Shown one piece after another: positions 27,975 through 37,361 of a DNA stretch of 64,000 nucleotides. Source of the DNA: Chitinophagales bacterium (lineage in GTDB: Bacteria; Bacteroidota; Bacteroidia; Chitinophagales; UBA2359). The DNA is taken from contig JAWKLZ010000001.1 of assembly GCA_041392475.1 (NCBI GenBank), forward strand, positions 2,294,001-2,358,000. Direction: 5' to 3'. The notes under the pieces are model-generated. The model was given only the letters and a program-made list of their open reading frames with translations, had not been told where the DNA came from and made no database searches. Position numbers and translations under genes: made by a program. Position 1 is the first letter of the stretch. Each line of letters opens with the position of its first letter.

Positions 27975-28754
27975 TTACTTCAGCATTTTAGCCACATTCT
28001 CCTCTACTTGCATCTGAATTTCTTCATCAATCAGAATACGGCTACAATGTTCGCAAAGAATGATTTTTTTGTGGTGTTGTACTTCCAATTGACGCTGAGG
28101 TGGAATTTTGCCAAAACATCCTCCACAAGCATCCCGCTCAACCAACACTACTCCCAAACCATTTCGATAGGCTCCACGGGTGCGTTTGTAGGCATTTAAC
28201 AATCGTTCTTCTACATTTTTCTCTGCAATTTTCGACTTTTTTACCAAGGCTTGCTCTTCCTTTTCTGTCTCTGCGGTGATGACCTCCAATTCTTTCTTTT
28301 TGATAGCCAATTCTTTGAGTTTCGCATCACGTTTGTCTTCCGACTCATGTAAATACTGCTCATGGCTTTCAACTTGTTTTTGAGCATCACGCATCTTTTT
28401 GTTAGCCAATTGAATAGAAAGGCGTTGCATCTCTAACTCCTTGTTCAAAGCATCGTATTCACGGTTGTTCTTCACATCCAACAACTGTTTATCATACTTC
28501 GCAATCAATTGTTCACTTTCTTTTACACCAGCTTGATTTTGGCCAATAAAATCATTGATGTCAGAAATTTCTTTTTGGATTTTACTAACTCGTTTTTCCA
28601 AACCAGCAATTTCGTCTTCCAAGTCCTCTACTTCAATAGGCAACTCTCCTCTCAAAACTCTAATTTCATCCGTCTTAGAATCAATCAATTGAAGTGTATA
28701 AAGTCCAATTAATTTATCTTTTATGGGATTTTCTTCACTAATGATGTTTGTCAT
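27975..28754 (-). CDS. Coiled-coil protein with C-terminal C4 zinc ribbon (COG1579-like)
   Basis: A 259-residue cytoplasmic protein with a long antiparallel coiled coil (about 30-185) and a C-terminal zinc ribbon whose two Cys pairs are visible as ACGGC and CEHC near residues 207 and 234. This is the architecture of the COG1579 family, proposed to bind nucleic acids, known in Bacteroidota and Helicobacter. In many genomes it lies beside the Nif3 gene, as here: the Nif3 gene ends at 28780 and this gene starts at 28754, so they form one minus-strand unit. The biochemical role of the family is not settled. Confidence 0.88.
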   Translation of the reverse strand: MTNIISEENPIKDKLIGLYTLQLIDSKTDEIRVLRGELPIEVEDLEDEIAGLEKRVSKIQKEISDINDFIGQNQAGVKESEQLIAKYDKQLLDVKNNREYDALNKELEMQRLSIQLANKKMRDAQKQVESHEQYLHESEDKRDAKLKELAIKKKELEVITAETEKEEQALVKKSKIAEKNVEERLLNAYKRTRGAYRNGLGVVLVERDACGGCFGKIPPQRQLEVQHHKKIILCEHCSRILIDEEIQMQVEENVAKMLK

Positions 28755-28779
28755 ATTTTTAATTTATATTTTTAGCTCT

Positions 28780-29853
28780 TTAAATAAAATATTTGACAGG
28801 ATTGGTATTGGTATTCGATAAAATAGCTGCAAAGTTACTAAATTTTTTCTGTAAAAACTCTTGAAACAATTCCATCGTAAATTGTTCGCTTTCATAATGC
28901 CCAATATCGGCAATTACTATTTTTCCTTCGGCATCAAAAAACTCGTGGTATTTGTAATCCGCTGTCACAAAAACATCTGCTCCTCTTGCCATTGCAGTTG
29001 ACAACAAGAAACTTCCTGCACCACCACAAACAGCAACTTTTTTTACCTTTTTTCGCCTCAAAGAGGTATGTCTAACACAGGGCGTTTGCATATTGTTTTT
29101 GAGCAATTTTAAAAATTCCTTCTCGTTAATCGCTTCTGATAATTCTCCTATCATTCCCGACCCAACTTGTTGATAACGATTGTCCAAGGCAACAATTGTA
29201 TAAGTCGGTTTGACTTGTGGGTGTGATTGATGAATCGCCTGCAATATCCTTCCTTCAATGGGTGATGCATAAATAGCTTCAATTTTGATTTCGCCTTGCT
29301 GTGTTTGTTGTGACAATTCTGGGTTTTCAAACGTACTGACGCCCAAACTATTAAAACTCGTACTGTTATAATCTCCCACATACCCTGCTCCTGCATTGAA
29401 CAAGGCCTGACGAAAACCATCTGCCTGAGCCAAGGGGCACAATACGCTGATTTGTTTCAACATATTCTTTTTGGGAGCGAGAATTTCGCAGTTCATCAAA
29501 CCCAATTTTTCTGCAATTTTGGCATTTACACCTTGTCGCACATTGTCAAGGTTGGTGTGGGCGGCATAAATCGCAATGTCATTCTTAATCACCTTGATGA
29601 TTGTTCTTTCTACGTAGTTCTTGCCTGTTATTTTTTTCAGGCCTCCAAAAACAATCGGGTGATGGGCAATAATCAAATTGCAGCCCAATTCAATGGCTTC
29701 ATCTACAACCGATTCGATGGAATCTAAGCACAAAAGAGCTTTCTCACAATCTGCATCAGGATTGCCTACAATCAAGCCTGCATTGTCGTAGCTTTCTTGG
29801 TATGCCAATGGTGCAATGGTTTCAAGGTATTGTGTAATGTCTTTGATTTTCAT
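28780..29853 (-). CDS. Nif3-like dinuclear metal centre protein (GTP cyclohydrolase I type 2 family)
   Basis: A 357-residue NIF3-family protein. ATG 29853 is chosen because MKIKDITQYLETIAPLA is the usual family start; upstream in-frame codons would run into the divergent OsmC promoter. Metal ligands are visible in IIAHHPIVFGG (about residues 64-74) and near the C-terminus in VTADYKYHEFF and ADIGHYESE. The middle part (about 130-230) is the extra PII/CutA-like domain typical of Gram-negative and Bacteroidota members. The proteins form toroidal hexamers with two metal ions per subunit; activity in vivo is uncertain. The coiled-coil/Zn-ribbon gene follows after 25 bases, a conserved pairing. Confidence 0.9.
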   Translation of the reverse strand: MKIKDITQYLETIAPLAYQESYDNAGLIVGNPDADCEKALLCLDSIESVVDEAIELGCNLIIAHHPIVFGGLKKITGKNYVERTIIKVIKNDIAIYAAHTNLDNVRQGVNAKIAEKLGLMNCEILAPKKNMLKQISVLCPLAQADGFRQALFNAGAGYVGDYNSTSFNSLGVSTFENPELSQQTQQGEIKIEAIYASPIEGRILQAIHQSHPQVKPTYTIVALDNRYQQVGSGMIGELSEAINEKEFLKLLKNNMQTPCVRHTSLRRKKVKKVAVCGGAGSFLLSTAMARGADVFVTADYKYHEFFDAEGKIVIADIGHYESEQFTMELFQEFLQKKFSNFAAILSNTNTNPVKYFI

Positions 29854-29986
29854 AGTGCTTACATTATTTATTGGATAGCAAAAATAGGTTTTTTTCCAAA
29901 TTTCTTCATCCTTCCCTCCAAACTTTTGCATAGGATTGGTGTTACATTCCCATATTAAACAATCATTTTCAACCAAAATTTATCTC

Positions 29987-30424
29987 ATGAAACGAAAATC
30001 AACTGCCGTTTGGCAAGGAACAGGTGCAGAAGGTTCGGGTACACTCACTTCTCCAAGTGGTGTATTGAAGGAAACACCTTACAGTTTTAAGGCACGATTC
30101 AAGAATGAAGACGGCACAGCAGGTACAAATCCAGAAGAACTAATTGCAGCAGCTCATGCTGGATGTTTTGCGATGGCATTGAGCTTTGCGATTGCAGGAG
30201 CTGGGTTTACAGCCGATAATTTAGACACTACTGCAACGGTAAGCATGGAAGCTGTTGAAGGTGGATTTGCGATTACGGGTATCGTCTTGGATTTGAAGGG
30301 AAAGGTAAGCGGAATGGACGAAGAGCAGTTTATTGAACTGGCGAATGGCGCAAAAACAGGTTGTCCTATTTCCAAAGCTTTGAGTGCTGTCCCTATCAGT
30401 CTGAATGTCAGTTTTGAAGCTTAA
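29987..30424 (+). CDS. OsmC family peroxiredoxin-like protein
   Basis: A 145-residue OsmC/Ohr-family protein. ATG 29987 is chosen because MKRKSTAVWQGTG matches the family start; the upstream in-frame Met at 29936 adds residues unlike the family. The two reactive Cys are present: HAGCFAMALSFA (peroxidatic) and KTGCPISKAL (resolving). Such proteins reduce organic hydroperoxides using dihydrolipoamide-type or other thiols. LTSPSGVLKETPYSF and NPEELIAAAHAGC favour the OsmC rather than the Ohr subgroup. The gene is divergent from nif3 with a 133-base gap that should hold both promoters. It is followed by a cluster of palindromes and a strong terminator. Confidence 0.9.
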   Translation: MKRKSTAVWQGTGAEGSGTLTSPSGVLKETPYSFKARFKNEDGTAGTNPEELIAAAHAGCFAMALSFAIAGAGFTADNLDTTATVSMEAVEGGFAITGIVLDLKGKVSGMDEEQFIELANGAKTGCPISKALSAVPISLNVSFEA

Positions 30425-30532
30425 TAAATAACTACGGTTACTAATTGACAATGGTTCGGGTAGTTTTTACTAAACGCAGAGACAGAGAGACAAAAAAATT
30501 TGATTATCAGATAGTTGCAAAAAATTAATTTA

Positions 30533-30567
30533 TTTTCTAATAATTTGATTATCAATTTATTAGAAAA
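30533..30567. repeat. AT-rich hairpin downstream of OsmC gene
   Basis: TTTTCTAATAA (30533-30543) pairs perfectly with TTATTAGAAAA (30557-30567); the loop contains a further small palindrome (TTGATTATCAA). Related TGATTATCA-like motifs recur in the next 150 bases. Confidence 0.6.
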
Positions 30568-30590
30568 ACACTACGAACTATTGAATTTTG

Positions 30591-30740
30591 GACTTTGGAC
30601 GAAAGAAGTGAGAAGCGGGAAACAAGTTGTAAATGTTTGATAATCAATTATTTGCTTATTTTTACCATTTAATCGTAAATTATTCATTATCAATTGATTA
30701 ATATCTCACTTCTCGCATCTCTGCTCCCTCGTCCAAAGTC
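30591..30740. repeat. 150-bp imperfect palindrome (MITE-like)
   Basis: Outer arms GACTTTGGACGA (30591-30602) and TCGTCCAAAGTC (30729-30740) are perfect complements. Inner arms AGAAGTGAGA (30604-30613) and TCTCACTTCT (30704-30713) also pair. The interior is AT-rich and non-coding. It lies between convergent genes and has the form of a miniature inverted-repeat element. No second copy was seen in the window. Confidence 0.55.
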
Positions 30741-30752
30741 TAAATTGAATTG

Positions 30753-30796
30753 AAAGGTAGGATGGTAATTATTAGATTTACCATCCTACCTTTTTT
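30753..30796. terminator. Bidirectional intrinsic terminator between OsmC and DUF2851 genes
   Basis: A 16-bp perfect stem (30753-30768 with 30778-30793, core GGTAGGATGGTAA) with a 9-base loop and a T-run (30791-30796) on the plus strand and A-run on the other side. It can end both convergent transcripts. Confidence 0.85.
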
Positions 30797-30815
30797 ATTT
30801 TTCAGCTCAATCTTT

Positions 30816-32093
30816 CTACTTCATACTCCTTAGCAACTTATTCCCAATCGCACATTCCAAACACCTTTTGCTATCACAATAGCGGTTCTTCAATTGCAGT
30901 AAAGCCTGTGTTTCAAATGCATTTTGTGGTTTAACCTGCAAAGTTGTCCATTTTTCGATGATGCTATTTTTTTCAGGAGGTAATGTTTCTAATAACTTCA
31001 ATGCTTTGTCCGATAAATCATTTTCTCCACGTTTTTTGCCATATACAAACATCATTGGTACAACTGTATTGATTAGAAGGCTGTTGATTGTAGTGATTCC
31101 TAAACTTTTACTTCTTTTTTTGGAGCTTTTGTCGAAAACATAATGCGTGAGCCAGTAATCTGATAGCTGGACTTCAAATAGCTGGTAGTAATCCTCCAAT
31201 TTTTGAGTACTCAGTACCTTGGAAAACAGGCTGCTCGATTGATGAATGAGATTTGCAAATTGGGCTATACGTATGGTCGGCAAATTGGGTGGACGCATTC
31301 TCGCAAATTTCCAACTGTGTCCCTGCAATGAATTGAGAGTGAATTTTTTCTGTAAAAAATGGTATTCTTTTCGAAGAGCATTGGGATAGTCTTCTTCAAA
31401 TTCTTTGTCCAACAATCCTGCTTGACCAAACAAGAGTGCTTCTACTTGAAATAACTGGTTTTTGTGTTTTGCCAATACCTCCAGAGGCAGTGATTTTGCC
31501 AACAGTTCAAATGGCGCTGAGTTTACTTTGCCTCCAAAAGTTCTCGCTAAAAAGTAATAAAATGTGGTTTCCCAACTGTTTTGGTTTTGTTGAAGAGATT
31601 GAAGGATTGGAGTTATTTTTTGTTCTAACCGCTCAATCAAAAGGCGGTCGAGCCAATTGGAGAGGGTAAATCCGTCAATCTGAGCGATTTGTTCTTGACA
31701 AGGAATCCACTGTTTGCTCGAATCGAGGTACAGAAAATTTTGGTAAAGTATGGGAGGAATCCGCTTGAAAAGGGATAAAGTGGGAATGGGTGTTCCGTCT
31801 TTTCGTTTGATGTCCATATCGGGTTCATAAACAAGGTGTAGAATCACATTGTCGTAGGCATCATCTCTTTGGTGTTGGTGTTTGAGCCAATCGGATGCAT
31901 GGGTGTGAATTTCCACGTTTCCTGCCCATATTGTGTCTCCTATTTTTATTTTGGCATTGAAGAAGTCGGGGCCTGCTTGGTGGTTTTGTTCACCTGTTTG
32001 CAGCACTTCAATGGGTTCGCCTTCGGTGCTTTGTAGGTGTTCGTTTTTGTAGAGGCGAAATTTCCATAAATAGGATAGGAAAGCTTCGTTCAT
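30816..32093 (-). CDS. DUF2851 family protein
   Basis: A 425-residue cytoplasmic protein. Its N-terminal part (NEAFLSYLWKFRLY, GEQNHQAGPDFFNAKIKI, WAGNVEIHTHASDW, VILHLVYEPD) is the hallmark of DUF2851, a Bacteroidota family with a PD-(D/E)xK-nuclease-like look: an acidic residue in AGPDF, then GxVEIH and a following charged strand. The C-terminus has a Cys cluster (CDSKRCLECAIG) that may bind metal. Function is unknown; a nuclease-type activity is inference from the motif spacing only. It is a single gene read from its own promoter in the 152-base gap shared with the divergent YihY gene. Confidence 0.85.
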   Translation of the reverse strand: MNEAFLSYLWKFRLYKNEHLQSTEGEPIEVLQTGEQNHQAGPDFFNAKIKIGDTIWAGNVEIHTHASDWLKHQHQRDDAYDNVILHLVYEPDMDIKRKDGTPIPTLSLFKRIPPILYQNFLYLDSSKQWIPCQEQIAQIDGFTLSNWLDRLLIERLEQKITPILQSLQQNQNSWETTFYYFLARTFGGKVNSAPFELLAKSLPLEVLAKHKNQLFQVEALLFGQAGLLDKEFEEDYPNALRKEYHFLQKKFTLNSLQGHSWKFARMRPPNLPTIRIAQFANLIHQSSSLFSKVLSTQKLEDYYQLFEVQLSDYWLTHYVFDKSSKKRSKSLGITTINSLLINTVVPMMFVYGKKRGENDLSDKALKLLETLPPEKNSIIEKWTTLQVKPQNAFETQALLQLKNRYCDSKRCLECAIGNKLLRSMK

Positions 32094-32245
32094 GGTGATT
32101 GATGGCTTGGTGAATGAATTGGTTATCTATTTCAAATTTAGTATTTTTATCCCAAAGAATAGCCAATATTTTCGTTTTCATCAACAAAACCTCTATTTAT
32201 AGGTTTAATTCCTAAACTTACCCCAATCCAAAAGTAAGACCTATT

Positions 32246-33172
32246 ATGTCATCTTTTTTTGCAGAAATCAAATCATTTTTGGTTGAGTTGTGGGAAAACT
32301 ACAGCAAAGACAATTCTCTCAAATTGGGGGCGGCATTGGCTTATTATACTGTTTTTTCATTTGCTCCAGTAATCATTATCATGATTAGCATTGCAGGTTT
32401 TTTCTTTGGAGAAGAGGCAATTAGGGGGGAGGTATATTTAGAATTGAATGGTTTGTTGGGAGATTATGCAGCTTTGCAGGTTCAAGAGTTGATTGAAAAT
32501 TCTTATGTAGAGAATTCCAGTATATGGGTAGCGACTGTTGGTGTGATAGGGTTGATTTTTGGAGCAACTGCCATTTTTGGAGAATTGCAGGATTCATTGA
32601 ACTCGATATGGGAAATCAGGGCCAAACCTAAAAGCAACATTCTTTGGTTTCTCTCTACTCGTTTGCTGTCTTTTGGAATGATTGTAACATTGGGGTTTTT
32701 GTTGCTGGTATCTTTGATTTTGAATGCTGCAATGGTTGCGTTTGGCGAAAAATTTGTTCAAATTATTCCTGGTATAAGCGATTTCTTTCTAATTGCTGTC
32801 ACAACACTGGTTTCTTTGGGCATTACTACTTTTCTTTTCGGGCTTATGTTTAAGGTGTTGCCTGATGCCAAAATTCGATGGCGTGATGTTTGGGCGGGAG
32901 CTTTTTTCACCGCTGTTTTGTTTGCAATTGGCAAACATTTGATTGGTTTGTATATTGGACAGAGCAGCATTACAACTACTTATGGTGCGGCAGGTTCGAT
33001 TGCGGTGTTGTTGATATGGACTTATTACAGTTCACAGATTTTATTCTTAGGGGCTGAATTTACCTTTGTTTGGGCAAAACGGTATGGAGATCCCATCATG
33101 CCTAATAAGTATGCGATTCGGGTTGTTCAGCAGGAAGTTGTTCCAGAAAATCAGGCAATTGGAAGTGATTAA
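32246..33172 (+). CDS. YihY/BrkB family inner-membrane protein
   Basis: A 308-residue protein with six membrane segments. The start region (FLVELWENYSKDNSLKLGAALAYYTVFSFAP) is the family signature, with the A-x-x-x-Y-Y-T-x-F-S motif at the first membrane helix. The later segments LPDAKIRWRDVWAGAFFTAVLF and YGAAGSIAVLLIWTYYSSQILFLGAEFT (shown in part) are also characteristic. The family was once labelled ribonuclease BN by mistake; it is now seen as a transporter-like membrane protein of unknown substrate. It stands alone with a following four-helix-bundle gene 135 bases downstream. Confidence 0.9.
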   Translation: MSSFFAEIKSFLVELWENYSKDNSLKLGAALAYYTVFSFAPVIIIMISIAGFFFGEEAIRGEVYLELNGLLGDYAALQVQELIENSYVENSSIWVATVGVIGLIFGATAIFGELQDSLNSIWEIRAKPKSNILWFLSTRLLSFGMIVTLGFLLLVSLILNAAMVAFGEKFVQIIPGISDFFLIAVTTLVSLGITTFLFGLMFKVLPDAKIRWRDVWAGAFFTAVLFAIGKHLIGLYIGQSSITTTYGAAGSIAVLLIWTYYSSQILFLGAEFTFVWAKRYGDPIMPNKYAIRVVQQEVVPENQAIGSD

Positions 33173-33307
33173 CATTTTTAATTATATGAACATATTTTTA
33201 TTTATTCAAAATAAAATATTTCTTATTTTTTTCTTTTAGTGAACATTAAGAAGGTTTTATCGTTTTAATGGTGATTTTTACATCTTATAACCTAAAAAAT
33301 TTTAACC

Positions 33308-33775
33308 ATGTTTACAGACACATATAATGATAAGATTGTTTCAGAGTTGAATGATCTACTCGAAAAGAACTATGACGGCGAAAAAGGATATCAAGAAGCT
33401 GCGGAAGAGACAGAAAGCACTATTCTCAAAAACCTATTTCAAGAATGTTCGCAACAGCGATATGATTTTGGACATGCCATCAAAGCAGAAATTGCTAAGA
33501 TAGGTGGAGAACCAGATAAAGGCAGCAGTATCACGAGTGCGGTTCACCGTGCATGGATTGACTTCAAAACCTTATTTACAGATAATGATGATGTAGCTGT
33601 TTTGCAGGAATGTATCAATGGTGAAAAGGCTGCTTTGAAGGAATATAACGAAGCACTTTATGAAACTACATTACCTGATAGTACGAAGGAAGTTGTAAAT
33701 GGACAACGTGATCAGATTGTTAATCTTATAGATAGAATGGAAACATTGAAACAAACGTTTAAGAAACAGGCATAA
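33308..33775 (+). CDS. PA2169 family four-helix-bundle protein (DUF2383-type)
   Basis: A 155-residue soluble protein of four long helices with a ferritin-like look. KIVSELNDLLEKNYDGEKGY and the later ECINGEKAALKEYNEAL match the PA2169/DUF2383 pattern, with Glu residues spaced as in rubrerythrin-like bundles though without a complete ExxH di-iron set that I can see. Related proteins are often induced in stress or stationary phase; their reaction is unknown. It has its own leader (33173-33307) and ends before a clear intrinsic terminator. Confidence 0.85.
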   Translation: MFTDTYNDKIVSELNDLLEKNYDGEKGYQEAAEETESTILKNLFQECSQQRYDFGHAIKAEIAKIGGEPDKGSSITSAVHRAWIDFKTLFTDNDDVAVLQECINGEKAALKEYNEALYETTLPDSTKEVVNGQRDQIVNLIDRMETLKQTFKKQA

Positions 33776-33806
33776 TACTTATTAAATCAACCGATGTTAT
33801 AACCTA

Positions 33807-33848
33807 AAAAAAGGTCGAAATTGTTATCAACTTCGACCTTTTTTCATG
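33807..33848 (+). terminator. Intrinsic terminator after the PA2169-type gene
   Basis: AAAAAAGGTCGAA (33807-33819) pairs perfectly with TTCGACCTTTTTT (33832-33844), loop 12 bases, with a T-run at the end. It can act in both directions and also lies beyond the stop of the convergent TPR gene at 33882. Confidence 0.82.
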
Positions 33849-33881
33849 TTATCACCTCAGCAATTACGACTATACTAAAAG

Positions 33882-36800
33882 TTAGTTTTCACCACAGTAT
33901 TGCTGAATATTGTCATAAGCTGAACCATTTCCCAATTGCTCTGCTTTTCTCCAATCGTTACAGCTATTTTCAGTTTTGGTAAGCTTAAAGTAAGCATTGC
34001 CTCTTTCAAGGTAAGCAGGAGCATTTTTAGGATCTATATCTATTACTTTGCTAAAGTCACCAATTGCAGCCATAATATCTTTCAATTGAAAGCGTACTTT
34101 TCCTCTTTCAAGGTAAGCATTTTTGTCTTCAGGGTTAATCGAAATAGCACGATTGAGATCTGCCAATGCTCCGCTATAGTCACTGATTTCTGCTTTAGAA
34201 ATACCTCGGTGAGCAAAAGCATGACCATCTTTGGTATTCAAATCTATGGCATTGTCGTAGTTTTCAATCGCCATTTGATGGCTACCCATTTTGGCATATA
34301 CATCTCCTCGATTGCTATAGGCATCTCCAAAACGTGCATCCAACTGAATCGCTTTGTTGAAGTCTTTTAATGCATTGGTATTGTCACCAAGAGATACATA
34401 GGCCATTCCTCTTGCGTTGTAGCCATCCACATAACTTGGATCTATTTTTATGGCCATATTGAAGTCGGCAATAGCTCCTTTGTCATCACTCATTTTCGAT
34501 TTCACACTACCTCTGTTCACATAGGCGGATTTAAAGTTTGCATCTAATTTCACGACTTCATCAAAGTCTAAAATTGCTCCTACAAAATCACCCTCACGAA
34601 GTTTTGCCAATCCACGGTTGTTGTAAGCCTCTGAAAAATTAGGATCAATAGCTGTTGCTACATGGAAATCTACTTTTGCAGCTTGATAATTGCCCAATTC
34701 ATAGTGTGCCATACCTCTATCGTTGTAGGCTTGTGTAAATTTAGGATCTACTTTGATTGCATTTTCAAACTCTTTCAATGCCTCTTTGTAATCTGCTTGT
34801 TTCGCTCTCAAAACCCCTTTGTAATAGTAAGCATCTGCTCTGTTATCAGTCAAACGAGTAGTCTGGTCAAAATCTTCAAAAGCAGTTTCATATTCACCCA
34901 TATTCATGCGTGCCAATCCACGATTGAAGTAGGCTTCTGAATATTTGTTATCCAATTTGACGGCTTGACTCAAATCCAAAATAGCTCCTTTGTAATCTCC
35001 CATAGCACTTTTGGCTACACCTTTTCCTAAGTAGGCTTGCTTGTATTCAGGATCTATTTCAACTACTTTTTCAAAATCTGCCATTGCCTCTTTGTAGTTT
35101 CCTTCCGACATTTTGTAACTCGCTCTACTGAAGTAAGATAGTTTGTACTTTGGATCTATAGATTCTTCTACTTCAATGCCTGCCAAATCATCTGTACTTG
35201 CTAATTCTGTTCCTTCTTGGTAATAATTTACTCCATATTTAGGATTCAATTCAATGGCCTGATCAAAATCTGCCATAGCGGCTTCATGCTCTCCTATCGA
35301 AGAATTTGCAGTACCTCGATAGTAGTAGGCATCGCTAAAGGTAGGTTTGATTTGTAATGCCTGATTGAAATCTGCAAGAGCTTCTTTGAATTGACGCAGT
35401 TTGAGTTTTGCTTGTCCTCTATTGTTGTATGCATCGGCTGATTCATTGTTTAGTTCAATGACCTTATTGAAGTCTGCAATTGCTCCTGCATAATCTTCCA
35501 ATGCCAATTTTGCATTTCCACGAATATTGTAAGATACTTGATCTTGAGGATTCAAAGAGATAGCATGATTGATGTCTTCAATGACTTCATCGTACTTATT
35601 CTCTATCATCTTGATTTCGCTTTTGTAGTAATATGCATCTGCAAAATTAGGGTCAATGGATATCACCTTATCATAATCCGCCAATGCGCTTTTGTTTTGT
35701 TTCAAGTTTTTGTACACATTCGCACGGTTGTAATAGGCCAGTTTTAGGTTGGGATCAATTTCTAATGCTGCATTGAAATCTTTCAAAGCACCTTTATAAT
35801 CACCAACGGCAGCTTTGGCATTTGCTCTATTGTAAAAGCTCATGGTGTGTTGTGCATATAGTTCCAAAGCTTTGTCGTAATCTGTAATTGCACCAATATA
35901 ATCACCCCTTGCTGCTTTCAGATTAGCTCTACTGTAATAGGCTGCTTGAAAAGAGGGGCTTAGTTCAATGGCTTTTTCGAAGTCACTAATAGCCTCCAAA
36001 TATTCACCAACAGCGGCTTTGGCATTTCCACGCATGTTGTAGGCATCCTTATCTCCTTCCTCTTCGAGTGCGATTACCTTGTCAAAATCTTCAACAGCAC
36101 CCTGATAGTCCAAAACTGCCATTTTGGTTTTTCCTCGCTTCAAATAGACATCTTTGTTTGTTCCATCAATACCGATGGCAATATGGTAATCAATCAATGC
36201 CGATTTGTAATCACCCATAGCAGCCTTGGCATCTGCCCGATTACCATAAGCTGCCATATCTTGAGAATCTATGGTCAACAATTGATCAAAATCAGAAATG
36301 GCATCTTTGTAATTGCCTCCTGCTATTTTCACCTCTCCTCTTTCGATGAAAGCTTGGCGATTGTTGGGTTCCATACTTAACACTTTGTTGTAGTCCAAAA
36401 TCGCTCCTTTGTAATCACCCTTTGCAGCCTTTGTTTTGGCTCTTGACGCAAAAGCATTTGTAAACTTGCTATCTATTTTAATCGCTCTATCAAAATCTTT
36501 GATAGCCATATCGTATTGATATAGTTCGTGACTAGCAACCCCTCTTTTGAAATAAGCATCTTTATTGTTAGGATTCTGATTCAAAATTTGGGAGTAGGTT
36601 TCAATGGCACTTTCATGGTCATTGTATGAAGCCTTCAACAAACCAATTACATAAGCAGTTTGCATCTTCAATGCAGGTGTATTCTCCTCATCCATTGCCT
36701 TTGCTGGATTACTAGCATAGTATATATCCTTGTAAGAAGGATCAATAATCATTGCCTTTTTAAAGTCTTTCACTGCCTCATCGTATTTACCTACTGCAGC

Positions 36801-37361
36801 TTTGGCTTTTGCACGTTCATTGAATGCTGCTGCATACTGATCATCTAATGCCAATGCTCCATCAAAAGAGGTCAAAGCACCTTGGTAATCTCCCAACTTC
36901 AATTGCAGTTTACCCTTTGTTTGCAAGGCTTCTTTTGAATTGGGATTTTCTGCAATTGCTTCGCTCAGGTCTTTCATGGCTGCATCAAAATTGTTTCGAG
37001 CAGCATTGCTTTCGCTGCGAGCAATATGTGCATCGACAAAGTTGGGATCTATTTCAATGGCTTTGTCGTAGTCTTTGATGGCATCCAAATAATCTCCAAG
37101 TGCCGCTTTTGCTAAGCCTCGCCCGTGGTATGCTTGTGCATAATTGGGGTCCAACTCAATTGCTACGGTAAAATAGGCACGTGCAACCTCATAATTTGCT
37201 TCTTTTACTTTAGTCTGTGCTTTTTGATACCATAAAACCCTTTGGTCTATGCTAAAATTTGGTGTATCATTCACTTTAACGAGGTCACCATCACCCGATG
37301 GTTGACCAAAACACAGAGCAGAAAAAAATAGCAGCAGGAAGGCGGTAATAGTTCGTTTCAT
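33882..37361 (-). CDS. Exported protein of about 31 tandem tetratricopeptide repeats
   Basis: A 1159-residue protein with a signal peptide (ITAFLLLFFSALCFGQ) followed by an almost unbroken array of 34-residue TPR units. I count about 31, most fitting YxNRGxAKxxxGDYxxAIxDFxxAIxIDPN; spacers break the rhythm near residues 210-240 and 710-735. No sorting domain, lipobox or membrane segment follows the array, so it should stay in the periplasm or be released. Arrays this long form a superhelix wide enough to hold several partner proteins; the partner is unknown. The last unit contains Cys residues (TENSCNDW and the C-terminal QQYCGEN). The high similarity between units marks growth by unit duplication. 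Confidence 0.9.
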   Translation of the reverse strand: MKRTITAFLLLFFSALCFGQPSGDGDLVKVNDTPNFSIDQRVLWYQKAQTKVKEANYEVARAYFTVAIELDPNYAQAYHGRGLAKAALGDYLDAIKDYDKAIEIDPNFVDAHIARSESNAARNNFDAAMKDLSEAIAENPNSKEALQTKGKLQLKLGDYQGALTSFDGALALDDQYAAAFNERAKAKAAVGKYDEAVKDFKKAMIIDPSYKDIYYASNPAKAMDEENTPALKMQTAYVIGLLKASYNDHESAIETYSQILNQNPNNKDAYFKRGVASHELYQYDMAIKDFDRAIKIDSKFTNAFASRAKTKAAKGDYKGAILDYNKVLSMEPNNRQAFIERGEVKIAGGNYKDAISDFDQLLTIDSQDMAAYGNRADAKAAMGDYKSALIDYHIAIGIDGTNKDVYLKRGKTKMAVLDYQGAVEDFDKVIALEEEGDKDAYNMRGNAKAAVGEYLEAISDFEKAIELSPSFQAAYYSRANLKAARGDYIGAITDYDKALELYAQHTMSFYNRANAKAAVGDYKGALKDFNAALEIDPNLKLAYYNRANVYKNLKQNKSALADYDKVISIDPNFADAYYYKSEIKMIENKYDEVIEDINHAISLNPQDQVSYNIRGNAKLALEDYAGAIADFNKVIELNNESADAYNNRGQAKLKLRQFKEALADFNQALQIKPTFSDAYYYRGTANSSIGEHEAAMADFDQAIELNPKYGVNYYQEGTELASTDDLAGIEVEESIDPKYKLSYFSRASYKMSEGNYKEAMADFEKVVEIDPEYKQAYLGKGVAKSAMGDYKGAILDLSQAVKLDNKYSEAYFNRGLARMNMGEYETAFEDFDQTTRLTDNRADAYYYKGVLRAKQADYKEALKEFENAIKVDPKFTQAYNDRGMAHYELGNYQAAKVDFHVATAIDPNFSEAYNNRGLAKLREGDFVGAILDFDEVVKLDANFKSAYVNRGSVKSKMSDDKGAIADFNMAIKIDPSYVDGYNARGMAYVSLGDNTNALKDFNKAIQLDARFGDAYSNRGDVYAKMGSHQMAIENYDNAIDLNTKDGHAFAHRGISKAEISDYSGALADLNRAISINPEDKNAYLERGKVRFQLKDIMAAIGDFSKVIDIDPKNAPAYLERGNAYFKLTKTENSCNDWRKAEQLGNGSAYDNIQQYCGEN

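Noticed and set aside
33882..37361. Regular spacing across the TPR gene that could suggest a CRISPR-like array
   Set aside because: The periodicity is 102 bases and is the 34-codon TPR unit; there are no short identical repeats with unique spacers. No CRISPR array was seen anywhere in the window.
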